Positions 1 to 14,300 of a DNA stretch of 64,000 nt are shown here, one piece after another. A program made the translations under genes and the position numbers. The notes beneath the pieces were generated by a model, which had not been told where the DNA came from, made no database searches, and saw nothing but the letters and a program-made list of their open reading frames with translations. How positions within the stretch are numbered: position 1 is the first letter of the stretch; every line of letters starts with the position of its first letter. The stretch spans positions 51,343,140-51,407,139 of the forward strand of contig OY979717.1 of assembly GCA_963855995.1 (NCBI GenBank). Reading direction: 5' to 3'. This DNA is from Muricea muricata. Lineage: Eukaryota; Cnidaria; Anthozoa; Malacalcyonacea; Plexauridae.

Positions 1-456
1 TTAGTATCCATAGGCTTCCCTTGACAAGTAAAAGTAATAGCCTGTTATGTATAATTCAGTTATGTGTAATGAAGTAGTGGGACATGTTCAGTATTACCCT
101 CTATGAAACTAATTTTACTTGCCAAGGGAAATTTGTTGCTCAATGGCTTAGGCAAACTATAAAAAAGTTAACCAATTACACCCTAATACAATGTGACACA
201 TAGGTTCATTAATCATCTGATGTGCAAAACCCTGACCAGTTCCTGTGAAAACTTATAACTTGTTTGTATAATAACCTTATATAGGTGGGTAATAATATAG
301 TTAAAATCTACCAAATATCTGCTTGGGGGAGAGCACACTATGTCTGCAGTAATTATGATTTATGACTTGTCATGTCAGCTGATACAGGCAGGTGGAAACC
401 ATCTAAATAACACAAGCAGAATGTTAGTTTGGTCAGATGATAAATGTTATAGCATA
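1..456. other. Unannotated AT-rich DNA
   Basis: I see no coding exon, RNA gene or clear repeat here. It is the left flank of the Tc1-type palindrome. It could lie within the long 3' half of RIC1, which is not otherwise located, but I recognise no exon. Confidence 0.4.
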
Positions 457-458
457 TA

Positions 459-1631
459 CAGGGGGAGGACCGAAAAAAGTGGCCCCCTATGAAGATAGGG
501 TTTTTAGACTATAATTGTGTAAAGCGTGCGGAAAACGTAGAGAAATTCATAAACAGGAGTGTACAATTACCAAACATGACCGAAGGACTAACACTTTTGA
601 ACCTCAAGTGTAATTTTCATCACACAAACAGATAAATAATAGTATGTTTTGTGATTAAATTGAATAGTTCAAATGGCTTCCCATCAACCGTTGCTGCAGT
701 TGTTTGGCGGTATTAAAAACGTTTTCACGTAATGAACACGTTAACAACTCAACATTACGTCACATTTGTACAATTTACAATGCCATTGTCACATTAACTT
801 AATTTCTCGTTATCGTGTTGTGTCTTATTTTCAGTACTTTGTTGGCATTCCCTTCGATTTAATAACAGCTTTGCATCTACTACCCATGCTCTCCACAAGT
901 TTTTTCAAGTATTCGTCATTTATTTCGTTCCATGCAGTTTTAAGAATTTGGAAAAGTTCATCTTCATTCTTTGGTTTTCTATTTTTGGTCTTACGATTCA
1001 ATTCAGACCATAAATTTTCAATAGGGTTTAAATCTGGTGACTGAGCTGGCCATCGCATGACATCAATCTTCTTATTTGCAAGATATTTGGAAACAACTCC
1101 ACTTGTGTGTTTGGGATCGTTGCGATCGTTGAACTTTTCCAAATTCTTAAAACTGCATAGAACGAAATAAATGACGAATACTTGAAAAAACTTGTGGAGT
1201 GCATGGGTAGTAGATGCAAAGCTGTTATTAAATCGAAGGGAATGCCAACAAAGTACTGAAAATAAGACACAACACGATAACGAGAAATTAAGTTAATGTG
1301 ACAATGGCATTGTAAATTGTACAAATGTGACGTAATGTTGAGTTGTTAACGTGTTCATTACGTGAAAACGTTTTTAATACCGCCAAACAACTGCAGCAAC
1401 GGTTGATGGGAAGCCATTTGAACTATTCAATTTAATCACAAAACATACTATTATTTATCTGTTTGTGTGATGAAAATTACACTTGAGGTTCAAAAGTGTT
1501 AGTCCTTCGGTCATGTTTGGTAATTGTACAGTCCTGTTTATGAATTTCTCTACGTTTTCCGCACGCTTTACAAAATTATAGTCTAAAAACCCTATCTTCA
1601 TAGGGGGCCACTTTTTTCGGTCCTCCCCCTG
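459..1631. mobile_element. Palindromic (fold-back) Tc1/mariner element
   Basis: The element is flanked by TA (457-458 and 1632-1633), the Tc1/mariner target duplication. It starts CAGGGGGAGGACC and ends with the reverse complement. The arms 459-960 and 1130-1631 are each 502 bp and mirror each other about position 1045, with only about four mismatches noticed. The loop 961-1129 is the only single-copy part. Both arms hold the 3' end of a transposase gene, so the element looks like one transposon end copied in inverted orientation with loss of the 5' half. It cannot encode a full transposase but would form a long hairpin if transcribed. Confidence 0.93.
831..1142 (-). pseudogene. Tc1-type transposase, C-terminal fragment
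   Basis: This 103-residue open frame carries the end of a Tc1-family DDE transposase: NDPKHTS, then MRWPAQSPDLNPIENLW, then a basic tail ending near KGMPTKY. These are the motifs around the last two catalytic acidic residues of the family: the D of NDPKH and the final acidic residue of PIENLW. Full Tc1 transposases are about 340 residues, so the N-terminal DNA-binding domain and first catalytic Asp are missing. The apparent start lies in the arm-loop junction and is an artefact of the inversion. The opposite arm (about 1143-1255) holds an inverted copy of the last third of this coding segment. Confidence 0.9.
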
Positions 1632-1633
1632 TA

Positions 1634-2340
1634 TGTCACCAACCTATCAAATATATCATGTTTCAGGTGTTTTGTTCAACCCACTAAAATTTGGCAAAGA
1701 CAAGATGATTAGAAATCAGAACTTTAATCATATATTTTGAAAAGAAATTTGCTGTGCACAATTTTTCTTATAATTCTGGAATTACTAATTTGGCTCACAT
1801 AGCACAATGATATAAGAAATTGTATAAATAGCAGAAAAATATGATTAAATACCAATATATACAATGGTGCAGGCATAGCTGAATTCAAATATATTCTGTA
1901 CTATGTCAAGCTTTATACAAAATCACCTTTAATTGCTTACTATTAAACAGTCCTTTCAAATGCAGATGTCTAAAACAGGTGTACTATTAATAATAACTCT
2001 CAATAACTATATAGCCCATATTGTTCACTATTAACAAAATCTCTCCCGGCAATCATCAACCATCAATTTCTCTTTGCTAATAATCATCTATCAATTTATA
2101 ATAAATTCATTACTCTGGGTTGGGCCATGTAGTACTTATAGCTTGCCTGTCAAGTGGATTAGTGCAAAATATTATAGCCCTATAAATCACCAGCATAGCA
2201 CAAACATATCATAGCCAACTACATCTATTTTCATTTTCTTTCAGAAAGTTGTTAATTTTAGTCTGGCAGAAATTCTTAATGATCATTGACCTGGGCCATA
2301 TCATTGAGCTTGGTGTAGTGGTTATACTAAAACCCAATGT
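1634..2340. other. Unannotated AT-rich DNA
   Basis: No exon, RNA gene or structured repeat was recognised between the Tc1 palindrome and the TA-rich microsatellite. Confidence 0.4.
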
Positions 2341-2352
2341 GGCATATGAACA

Positions 2353-2412
2353 CTATATATATGTATATATATATTCATATATATATATATGCACAAAATA
2401 TAGCATTATATA
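2353..2412. repeat. TA-rich microsatellite
   Basis: An imperfect (TA)n tract with occasional TG and TC interruptions. It is low-complexity and prone to length change. The 61-residue frame across it is not a gene. Confidence 0.8.
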
Positions 2413-3360
2413 TATTAAATCTACCTTTAGATAGCAGATTTTCTGAACTGTAAACAAACTTAGGCACTTTAACAGGCGAAAATAAATTCATCAACACAAA
2501 AATATATGTGAGTTCTTTGATGAATAATATATTGTGATATGTTGACTTGAAATTTTATGGAAAGACAATAAATCAGAAACGTTATCACAAGCAATACAAA
2601 ATCTATAACATGTTTCCTACCTTTTAGAGCAATCGCTTAGGTTTTTGAGTTGTATTTTTTGCTTTTTGATCCTTCTCTTTAACCGTGAACGTGCCGAACC
2701 TTTTCTTGCGCCTTTATTCACACTTCAAAATTCGCCAAAATTCATGCCTTTGTAAAAGCCATTTTTTATGTTTTACTAACATTTCTCGAAAAACAAAAAA
2801 CATACAAACTTTTATAGATATCTTAACTTGTATAGGCAACAAAAATTAAATGAAAAGAAGCCGGAACGAAGGAGCCTATACAAGCCGAAGTTGTCACATT
2901 TTTACAACATTGTAGAAAAAGTCGCCATTGCGCGAAATGCCTCGAACAAGAAGCCTTCCCGTAGGAAAACATTGCATGTAACCATGGCAATATTGATATC
3001 ATTTTGATCCTCGAAAAACCCTCTATCTCCCTATTATCATCACATAACCCTCCAGGAAAACGCGCACGAGGAATAACTCGATGAATTTAAAGAATTTTTC
3101 AAGAATTAAATTCGCTACCAAGCTCTCGAATTTTGACGCGCGGTGGCAAAAAAATTGTTACACTTTAAACTAGCGTTTTCGCATGCAAAAATGCCAGGCG
3201 TGTACAGATTAAGTAAGTCTTTCCTATTGGCACCAACGGTAAATACAATTTATATCTTCATATGTGAAGATATCTCGAAAGAAATCGATATCCATACAAT
3301 AAATTTCCTTATAATATAAAGTACAGTGCTTTATAAGGATTTCGGGCACTGATAAAACTG

Positions 3361-3412
3361 ATAATCTCACATGTGAGATTATTTATGATAACTTCACATG
3401 TGAAAATTATCG
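3361..3412. repeat. Two adjacent CACATGTG palindromes
   Basis: A perfect palindrome centred on CACATGTG, with arms ATAATCT/AGATTAT, is followed about 30 bp later by a second one with arms GATAACTT and AAAATTATC. Similar CACATGTG-centred hairpins occur near 63440-63530, at the other end of the window, so this is probably a dispersed hairpin repeat and not a gene-specific site. Confidence 0.5.
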
Positions 3413-4769
3413 CTTTTTAAACAATCACCAATCATAGCTTCTGGACATTTTATATTGGTGGAAAACCTGTAGTTTATATAATAAACAGAAAAATATATGG
3501 TTGCTAGGAAGTACCAGATTTATTTCTCGTGTACCTGAAATAAATCTGTTATTTCCGCGCACCCATGTATTATTCTCCATAATATTTTATGCAGGTATAA
3601 GGAGTAGCGACTTATACTTAGAGACCAATAAACGAAATAGCAAAATATATTCTTACTTTCATTCCCGAAACACCACAGTTCAACCATAATGCTTCAACTA
3701 AATGCTGCTTGTCTGTTGAGGAAGTTTTTAAGGACGACCACACCCCTTCAACACACGATGCAAGGATGACTGGTGCTGAGAACTGCATCTAAAACAACAA
3801 TATAGAAACGTCGTCTTCCTTAACGGACATGATCATTTCTAAGCGCTTTATATCATCCAATAAGACTGTCGAAATGTTTTTGTTACCAACAGTACAGAGA
3901 TTATGATCTAAAGTGTCACGACGCCACCGACGGGATTTTAACACAAAAATGAATGTTAAATCATTTAGGCTCTCAAACAAGCGCTTCAATCTGTTTTAGA
4001 AAACCTTAAACACTGCTTAGAACCGTTGAAATGACTATTTATATAAAACACTCGACTTTACGAAATAGCTCCTAAGTCCCAACATTTTTTTCAACGACGA
4101 GAAGGTGCTCGCGCTTCCATTTGACTGTTTCGTCGACCTGGTAACGTCGTAGATCTTAAGCTATCTACTAATGTTTCTCTTTCGGTCTTGGAGATCGCAA
4201 TCCAAACTCGGTCCATGCTTAATTTTAGGTATTTAAAAATTGAAGCGAAAGGGATGCCTCTTTTCGTTAGCATCAATCCTCAGATAAAAACGCTAAAATC
4301 GTACATGCCATACCTTGGATCCAGTGTAATTAGTTGTGCAAAAAACGTGTTGGGAATTTCCGCCAGGCAGAAAGTGAAGAATCTAATTATTAACAAAACG
4401 CTGTACCTTCTTTCGTTTTTCATGTAGTCTCTGAAGCATCAACAACTTTCCACCGACATTCATTAACAAAGACTCGACCTTGCTTATGCCAGAGCTGACG
4501 CAACCTGTTTGGAACAGAACGTCACATTACTACGACAAAGAATGAATGAACATCAACGAGCAAGGTTTGGTTTCTGCACAAATCTTACATAGCTCAATCG
4601 GTATTTTCACAGAGGTGCACATCATATGAGTGGGGTAGGGCAGTGTATCTCTATTATATATAAATGTTTCAACACTAGTCTACACTATAGTAAAAAATGA
4701 AATGCATGTTCAGCTTTTAGATATGAAACCAAGTTAGTCACTTTGAATACAGTCGTGTACGTGTGATGC

Positions 4770-5209
4770 AATTAAAACTCTATCTCAAACTTAAAAATTT
4801 CCAATCTCGATTAGTTAATGTACGTTTGACTCACTCGCTCAAATTCCATAGATAACCTAATCCAGAGAAAGCTAAATGAGCAGAGTTTTAAACGAGACAT
4901 AAAAGGAAAAAATACTTTTATCTTTAGTGGGGCGCAGGCTTACAATATGCTCCCAGATTATGTGATGAATGTTGAGTCCATTCACACTTTCGCACGTCTT
5001 GTACGTACGAATTGTGTGAAATGAGCTGTCTTATTGATGTGGAACTTAGAAGTGACGGAACTGATTGCGATAATATTTTGTACTTACATATTATATTTTG
5101 TAATTTCTATATAGTATATATCTAGATACAGGGCCCCCATGGATACCAGCCTTCGTGCTGAAAGGGCCACCCTGTTTAAATAAAGTTTTTTCCATTCCAT
5201 TCCATTCCA
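4770..5209 (+). mobile_element. 5'-truncated LINE, 3' end with reverse-transcriptase tail
   Basis: A short plus-strand frame at 4923-5024 reads FSGAQAYNMLPDYVMNVES... and ends in a stop after NCVK. This is the usual C-terminal signature of CR1/L2/Rex-like LINE reverse transcriptases (W/YN-x-LP-x-x-V, then S-x-x-F). A 3' untranslated stretch follows, with GGGCCCCCATGGATACC, an AATAAA-like motif, and a terminal TTCCA tandem repeat (about 5190-5209) typical of such elements. The upstream reverse transcriptase and endonuclease are not recognisable, so this is a dead 5'-truncated insertion. The left border is a guess. Confidence 0.75.
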
Positions 5210-5366
5210 ACAATTGTTTTACGGCTTAATAGTAAACGAGTATTATTAATACTCGTTTAAAAGTTTAAATTTGAATGCACAATTTCGTTTTTTTGGACAC
5301 ACACTGAGACCTGTATAATTGGCTTATTCCTAAGTAAGGCGATGTCGACTTTAACTATTCACTTAC

Positions 5367-8300
5367 CTTCCTCAAAACAAGCCATACTTAAAGTGATTTC
5401 AATAACCGAGAGTGGATGAGGCACATGAGGAACCAAAGAAACATCTTGAATGCGAGATATCTGAAGACGATCTATGTAAACATTTTAAAACACACCTCAG
5501 AGACTGGTTATCTGAAAGTTGGTGAGTTTAAGCACAATGAATCAATGGTTTCCATTTTTTATTTAGTGTAGTCAGACAGATTCCCTTAAAACTACCCTTG
5601 AAATTACTGAATTAAATTGGTTTGGTATTGAAATTAATATTCTTGTCTCATGATGTCATATGAGACTGCGAGATGTTACACCATCATTAAATGTCATATA
5701 ACATGTTTTAGTACATTTTTGTACAGAATAGCCGCTGCTACCAACTCCATAAGTTCGTATACTGTACCCAACGGATACTTTACCCATTAAGGTTCATTTT
5801 CGTCAGTGATCAAACAATCAACAAGTAGTCCAATTATTGTACAACCGTTGATCGCCATTACCACAACATCAAGACACGTGCGCGCTGTAACAGCAATAAG
5901 AGAACATGCACAAACCTGATTCGCCCTCATTTGTGTCCAAAGCATAAAATATTAGTTTACAATCTGAACAGTAAACGAGTAAGATGTTATCCAAAATGTT
6001 GATCAGAAACGGTGAGCATACGAGGCGTATTTCGCTCGCAAAAGCATTGTCTAAATTGGATAAACGTGGATAAAAGCGGATCTAGAAAATGAAAATAATG
6101 TTCCCCCGTGATGAAATGTTTCCGAATACACCTTGTCGATAATTGCGCTTGGTCCGAGAGCCTTATTGTTATGATTCTACAGCCAGTCGCCTTTCGTCTA
6201 GGTATGTGGATGACAAGCTGAGTAAGTATTCATGCTTTAATGATAAGAAAGGTGTATTTGGATCTATCGCTGAAATCCTAGGGCAGAAACGCTTTTCGTT
6301 CACGCGGTTTGAACGACATTAACTTCCTTCAAATGAACTTTCTTTCGCATTAATTTGTTTCAAATGAACATTCTGATCCAAAGACTCCATTCCCTGTTTA
6401 CACAAGCCATCCCCCCACCCGATATATTTTCTCTTTTTCATGGATTTAAACGAGTGAACTAATTGGAATTGTTCAGAGGAGGAACGGAACACTCATGGAA
6501 CGGATCTCATCTATTAGAAGGAGAATTTGGAAATTGCACTATATTATATAATATACTTTGCTAAAATCACCTCGTCGCTATTTGAATGCAGGTTATAGCA
6601 AGCTACCACTAAGAATTCCTTCCACCAAAGTAAACCACCACGGCAATATATGCTTTGCTCCTAACGTTGATAAAGAAGCAAATTATTGACACTTCCCAAA
6701 TTTACTTGAGTTTGTAAGCTTAAAATCAAGGCAGGAAAAATTTCAGTAAACATTTCAAACAATTTCAGCAGTTTCCCATGTAGCTAAAACCATGCTGAAA
6801 AATACGATGAAATCGTTTCATGACAAGGGAATGGAATTGACTTAATTATTGAATGAATTGGCTTGAACACTGCGAGCTAAGCTAGTCTTCTAGTCGTTTT
6901 ATGTATTTCGAAGCAATTTTTACCTGTGATTCGTTGCCAAATAATTTCCATCTTCGACTGAGCAACGAATAATGAGCCACTCCCATGTGACCTGCAATTG
7001 CAAAATACATCCCAGATTCGTCAACAGCAACACTCTAAAAACAAGAAACGGAACACCGTTATTTGATGCGAAGCAATACAGTGGGGTACTGTAGATAGCT
7101 AAACTTATAAAATACGTGTACGATCTGCACAAAACAATTAAACTAATTTAAACAGTAGTTCAGGAATTATTATTGCAAAATATGAAGGGGAGCCGTTTGA
7201 AAGGAGAGACATTTATCGTTTTCATGCGACATCACGCAACAGCAATGTTAGTGTTTCAGGACAAAAGAATTTTAAACAGAGATTTTTTGTGACGTACATC
7301 AAAGTGGCAACCAACTTTGTTGTAATTCCCGGGGTCTGAGTGAAAACGACCCATACTTACCCTAATAGGCCAATTCTTTTCAATGTAGATTTGAGGATAC
7401 TAAATGAAAACAATTAAAGATGTGAGGTAATATAGAAGAAAGAGCAATGAAATAATCAAATCTGTTTCATACATTGATTGATACATTTCTGTAAAAAATT
7501 AGCGAAACATAAAAGTTTAAACTCAAGATAGCATTTTTGGTAAAAGGCAAATTTTTCTATTAATGTGTATTAGTAGCAAGAAGGAGTCTTTATAATAATG
7601 GATAGTGTTTGATGCTATTTATAATACTCGCACTTCGTGCTTTATCAGAGTAGAAAGCGCGTCTGATAAAGCACTCCAACTCGTATTTTAAATATTACTT
7701 AAAAGACCTAAATACTATATTGTTTCCATTCTTTAAACATTTGAAGACTGACCTCTCACGCAATTTGCACTACATACAATCGATTAATCGCCATTTTTTG
7801 TTTAATTTTCGCTTCTTTTTCTACTTCGAGTTTAAACGTTAATATACAGTATCTCGGCTAATATTTGAAATAAACGTTTCAGGTACACATCAAAACTTGC
7901 TTCATGTCGACATTGCAGTCGTATATTATTTCAAATTTTTGCAGAGTAACCACATTTCAAAGCAGTTTCAGAGTCATGTGTGAAAAAACATTCTAACAGC
8001 TCTACCTGTACAATCTGCCAATGTTTAGTACTCGATGGTGAGCTAGCGCCATCTTGACAGTCAAAACCTCCACCTTCAATACCAAATGCATCGTTGAGGT
8101 GCGTCCGAGTGTCTGATATAACATCCGCTGTACTCAAATACAGACATGTTTCACCCTGCAGAACTAAGTGGTGGTGATTCGCCTAGGGAAAACAAAACAT
8201 TTAAGTTTAAACATCAGAGATGAAGACAGCCAAGGCATGATCTCAGATCCATTCGAGAGATCGTATTCATTCTGGGACTAACAGTTCTGGAACTGGCTTG

Positions 8301-11300
8301 AATTTTTCAGAAATACTGTTCTCGTTTGAGGGTTTGCAGCGTCTTATCATTCTAAGATCCCAATGTGTGGTGGCTCTTGTTAAGTTGTGGTTTATAAATC
8401 TTTACTTACAACACATGTGTTAGCGGTTAAGACGCTCTTGACAAATGGGATATGCACAATTTCACCTATACAAATAATAAAACGAGGGCGTTACTACCTG
8501 TCACTAAGTGCAATGAACTCTGTTTAAATATACACTTGCTCGTCTTTGACTCGAGAATGATGTTCAATATTCAAGAGATTCACCTTTTGGAGAATAACTG
8601 TATTTCAAAGCATTTTCAGAGTACCAACGCACCAACAGCTCAGATTGTAAATATTACTTAATGTAATATTATTTATATATTATTTAGTTTGGACCGTAAT
8701 TTAATCCTTATAAAGTTTAACCTCAATTTAAACTAAATAAAACATGCAAAATGATTATACCTAAACAGCTAAAAACTCTCCTAATAAAATTATAGTCTAA
8801 TTCCGGTATGTGCATGTGCGAGATAAAAGATTCTAAGAAACTTTTTACAAACCAGTTCCTTTCCATTTATCTGCTGATGGTTTCTCTATTGCCAGCAACA
8901 AGTTGTAACCTTCAACACCCCATTCCTAAGAAAAAAAGAAAGAACTTTATTCCATTATATGTCGTGTATAATACAGAGTGTATAAAAAAAGTAATCGAAC
9001 TTTAAAATGCTCTGACGCGTTCATTATTTAATCTACAGAAATCGTTTTTTCACAGTCGGAAAGACCAGACTTTCAGCCTTCACGAGCGGTGACAATCAAA
9101 AGCTAAAAGCCTGGTCTTTCGAAATGCAAAAGAATTATTTCTTTATGTTAAACACTCAGCGCCCCAGAGCACTCCAAAATACGATTACCTTTTTTATACA
9201 AGAAAAAACATACTCCGAAAAACAACATCTTGTAAACTCAAGATTCGAGCTTTTAAAAACGGTTTGACAATGACTTTGAAATAGAGTCGAAATATCACAC
9301 CGCAAAATTGTTGTCTTGTTTTTATCTTGAGTTTACAAGATGTTGTTTTTCGGAGTATGTTTTTTCTTACATTTTATTAAATTGTCTGCTGGTAATGTTT
9401 TTTTATACATCCTGTTAAGGTGGCTCGATAGTCAGAATTCATTAGAAATTTTATGTCTCTACGATTAAATGTTTTGTCGTGAATGCTTGAGCTTCATTTT
9501 AGTTCATTGCACAGCTCTATAGCACTGTTTGCTGTATTTAAAAAAGAATTTCTTAAAAGTTTGCCTGAACATAGAAATCACGTTTCTTGTTGGAACTCGT
9601 TTCTAATTATAAGTTCATTTGCATTAACTCCACACCTTACCTATGACAACAATGTCTCTGGACATACGAAAGGTAGGAGTATAAAACTTTTCCAATTATG
9701 GAGACAACCAGCAGAGCTATGCAATGAACTAAACTAAGCTTTACACGCGCACTGTAAAAGATTCTATGGCGAAAGAAGTATTATATGCTATGAGTTAGAC
9801 TATCGAGCCACCTTAATGCTAGATTAGAAATTCTAGGGACTCGCTCAATGCCCTCGTTTTTATACCATCATGTTAATCTTTTCTATACCACATCATTTAT
9901 AAAGGATGCATGCTTCCTCTGTTTTCGTCTGTCCCACCAGAATCTATCCTGCGAGGCTGCGGCTAAATATCTACGACGAACGCATGGTTAAGGAGCTTAG
10001 CTCAGTTGACTCGCAAGTCTGATCTTTAAGTGACAAAAGCATTTCACAGACATTGAAAAATAAAAGGTTTTTCTTTGTTGAGAAAAATTACCAAGAAAAA
10101 AAAGGCGATTTTTCTGGTTAAACAACAGTATGGTTCTCTTGAAAATTATCCTACCATTTTGCAGGTATCGTTGAACATAACCTACCATTGCGCTGACATG
10201 CCATGGTTTACTAGTGAACACATCGCCTTGCAACCTGAAAAAAAAAACATACACACGAATGTTTATACTTGGATATATATATTACAGTCTTTTAATATTC
10301 CGGAGTGTTTTCTAATTCTTTTAAGGCTCGCAAGAGTCTATCTTAATTGATGGTTACTTTCCTAGTCTTCTTTGCCGTGATCATATAGTACATAAGCCAA
10401 GAAAAGATACCCATGAAATGTGGAATCCAGTGTAGAGAATAGCAGAGAACCAAACACAGTCCATACAGCGAGACCTCCACCAACCCACGATACGGCTAAG
10501 ACATGACCATCAGGACTAAAACAAAGGTTTTCTACAGCATCCACTGGATTTCTGGAATCTTTCGACAAATTAAGGAAAAAACTGCCAATACGACAAACAT
10601 TGCTCAACAAACTTTTGTATCGAAAGCCAAAGAGTCTTCGTATATTGTTTTGCACCCTAGCTTGTACATCGCCACACTCATTAGAACAGGATCAGGAACA
10701 GCTGAATAGGAACAGCTCTACTATATAATCTAGTGGAATCAAATTATTTACGTCATTTCTCTCTGAACTAAGCCCGTCTGAAAAATCTCACCCTTATTTT
10801 AGCACTTATAATGAACCTCAAAAATTACTTAAATGTTCTAATGTAACCTTAATTAAATAGGCTAATGTAAAAACACAATGATGCGATATGACTTGCATTA
10901 GGAAATACTGTATACAAAAAGATACTCAGCAAATGTTCGGTCTGTAGCTCAATCTTGTGTGAAAACTGTAAAGCTCCGGTGGCCTCATCAAAGGAGTACA
11001 ACATACAGCCACCACTAAAAATATCAAATATTAACACGAGTTAAAAAGTCTTCCACAAATGTTTAAAACTACACTATAACTTGCCCGAGGTACAGTTGGA
11101 TAAAAATTATCGCGAGCAAGTAAAAGTTTCTTCTCAGTTGCTCATGCAGGCAAGCAAAGAAAGGTTTGTCAGAAAAACGGTCCATTTTACAGCTGTATGC
11201 ACATATTAATACGATACCATAAAATTATATACTTCCCAAATATATACTAGACTGTATTAAGAAAGTGTGTGGAGTGGGAAACAAAATTGAGCCTGCATAT

Positions 11301-14300
11301 ACAGTATCGCTTAGTGCACAGGCTTTTCACGATCACCAATATTCCCTTCAACATCCTTTCCCTCTTCATTCTTAAGGAACAATAACCCACACCCGGTATC
11401 CATCCCACCTCTCGCATTACTTTTTTGTGGTAACAGTGGTCTTAGTTTTGTTTTTGAGAATTCTAGATAATGTAGGCCTTAATTAGCTGAATCGAATCAG
11501 TTCCCAGAACGAATCCAATGAGTACTTCTGTGGTAAGTGGTAACTAATATAAAACTGCTTATTAAAGAAGCCACAAAAAACTCCACACTACAAAAAAAAA
11601 CTTCCTAAAGCACTCACTGACTACAGCCATAGGCAATGATACGAAACTTGTGGTTCAATTTAGCACATGTTGCGTGGGTCAAATCTCGAGCCCAGATGGC
11701 AAGAACATCCTGGAAAAAGGAAACCAAAAATAAAAAACCGAGTGGAATTCCTCTATACAATTATCACACAATACAGTTGGTATCACCAGGCTGTTAGCTT
11801 AGTGTTGTAACCAATAGTACTTTTGCAAGTTTACAGTAGAGAGGTTAAGATTGATGTTTACGGCAGACCGGTAACCGCAAACGCCAAACTTCAAGTCGGA
11901 TTTGATGGTAAGTTCTACAAGTTCTCGAAGGTTTCGACAAGTTTTTAGTCAATCCATTCTTTAATAATAATGCGCAAATTATCCTAATTTCGAACAGCTA
12001 ACACTTCACCTGAAAATCCGACTTGAAGTTTGGCGTTTGCGGTTACCGGTCTGCCGTAAACATCAATCTTAACCTCTCTAGTATGTGACTATTGTCCTCG
12101 CCAGCAAGCCTCGTATTCACACAAACGCTCTCTTTACATCAAAGTAGATTTGGCGATGATAACCATAGATTTACAGAGGAAAACAATTTATTATTTCTGC
12201 AAAAAAACCCATCGATATCTTCCAGGTCAGTCTGAGATTTCAGTACCTGGGCAATTCAAGTGTTGTAAAATGTAGACTTAAATTATTTTAGTCTCGTGGA
12301 AAGCGCGAGTACCGAGTACATTGTGCAACAAAGAGGAAGCATTTGGGCTTGTACAATATTGTTCAACATTGCATTGAAGGGAATAGACTACATAACCACG
12401 ACTTGATAACCACGTCATTGTTTACAGCTAATTTAATTTTTGCATGCAAAAGTTACCTGCGGTTCAAACTTGGACGTCGAAGCAGATAAAAAACCACCAC
12501 GCCCATTTTCCAACACAATGGCAAAGCCTCCAAGTAAAGCGCTGTATTGCATGTCTCGGATATCACTCTCTGATGGCTTGAGGTATTGAGCTGACTCTAG
12601 AAAATCGAGAATCATCGCATCTTAATCAGTGCAAAACATTCAGGTAGTGTTCCCAAACAAAACTCATTACAACTAAATACCGCTGTGTTCAATTAAAAAA
12701 ACTAAATGATTAAAGATTCAAGCACAGCACCACCAAAAAACCAAACCACAAGTTTACGGTGGTTAGGGTGAAGTGAATACATGCACCTCCGCAGATTACG
12801 TCGTTGGCACTCTCCAATGGAAATCATATGTATACCCATTTCAAAATCCTAATTGGGGAAAATTCTAAATTCTGTAACTATAAAAAGAGAAAGGAAGCCA
12901 ACAAGACAAGAAAGGAATCAGACATTAGTTTCTCCTGCTAGCAAGACGAGCATAATGAAATCAATTATCTTTGCAGAAAATTGCACAGTTTTGAAAATTC
13001 TAACCAATCAACTCTGTCGTGTAAGTATCGCCAATGCTAAAAGCCATCGTAAGAAACGTCAAAATTCTGTTTATATCGATTAGGTAGTAAAAGATCATAA
13101 TTATGGTTTTGTGTGTTTAGAAAATATATGGCGATATTCTTGGGTTTCACTGGGGCATTTTGCAGTAAACCCGAGTGGGGGTCAATCCAGAATGTATTGA
13201 TGATTGTACTGAACTGGAGTGAACAAATCTCACGAAATTGGACACATTTGCTGCCCAACAAGACCAACACCACATACAGTGAAAAATTATTTCCCTCCAA
13301 TGACTGTGTATCGATTTTAAGTTGACCCCCAGCGGAATTTATGACGTTAAGTGAAAGCCAAGAATATTTTAGACCTATCGATAAGAAGCTTTAACGTGAT
13401 TGTAATGACGGTTGTAAAATTTTTGATAACATGCTTAGTTTCCCAAACATCAAAGGACAAAGAAGACCAAGATCCGCCCAGGTGTATATTAAAAACAGCT
13501 ATTGCAACACAAGCGGGGTTTTCTTCAAGAAGCCACGAGCAAATTAATGATATACAAAGAAATGTTTCTAGACTGTGATTGATTAATTTCAGTGCAGTTA
13601 ATCTGAAACAGGAGTGCAAAAATCTCTAACAACAGTGCAAAAATCTGTAACAAGCAAAACAATCAACAATCTAAAGACTGGGACACTCTGGCTACTTTAC
13701 ACGTATTTAGCGAGACGTTATCGGCGTAAATGTAAAGTTTTAAAGCAAAAAGTGAAGGGAGCGATCAGGATGTAAGTACATTTGTTTTGCTTGTATTCTT
13801 GTCTCTAACATTTCCTTTATATTATTAACAGGTAATAGCATGGTTTCTCGTGTAATTTGGAAATAACATGCACTCGTGAGTTTTTTAACGACACCAAATT
13901 GCACTCGTGCAATTTTGGCGTCGTTGAAAAATTCATTCGTGCATGTTATTTCCAAACTGCACTAGTAATCATACCTTGTTACCTACACATATTCAATGTT
14001 AAATTCCAGATGGATTTGCATGTATATACTTCTTGCGTAAATTGTAACGTATTCCCTATTGGACAGTAAGTTTAAGTTCTACTCCTGGTTGTGACGTCAT
14101 TAAAATAGGCCGAATTCTAAAACAAAATGGCGGTCGGCTAGTGTCATTTGTCGTTCAACAATCAAAAACAGAGATTTTGGAACATACAGCCAGCGTAGCG
14201 GTCCGCTCTTTAAAGAATATGTGGGTAGGGGACATATTACAACTACTCTAAAAGTTCTTACAGAACTTTGTTAAAAATTTGTGCCATATTTTATTTCTTT

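Noticed and set aside
2630..2720. Basic minus-strand segment (RKGSARSRLKRRIKKQK) followed by a GTAGGA donor-like site
   Set aside because: No acceptor, start or family match could be established; it may be a real exon but evidence is too thin.
3789..4276. Minus-strand frames of 60-66 codons as possible RIC1 3' exons
   Set aside because: No resemblance to the expected RIC1 sequence and no consistent splice phases.
8585..8650. Similarity between 7945-8010 and 8585-8650 read as an exon duplication
   Set aside because: Only about 60 bp with many mismatches, and neither part is coding in the RIC1 model; probably a short intronic repeat.
9985..10025. A-box-like TAGCTCAGTTGACTCGC suggesting a tRNA
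   Set aside because: No B box or pairing acceptor stem downstream; at most a tRNA-derived scrap.
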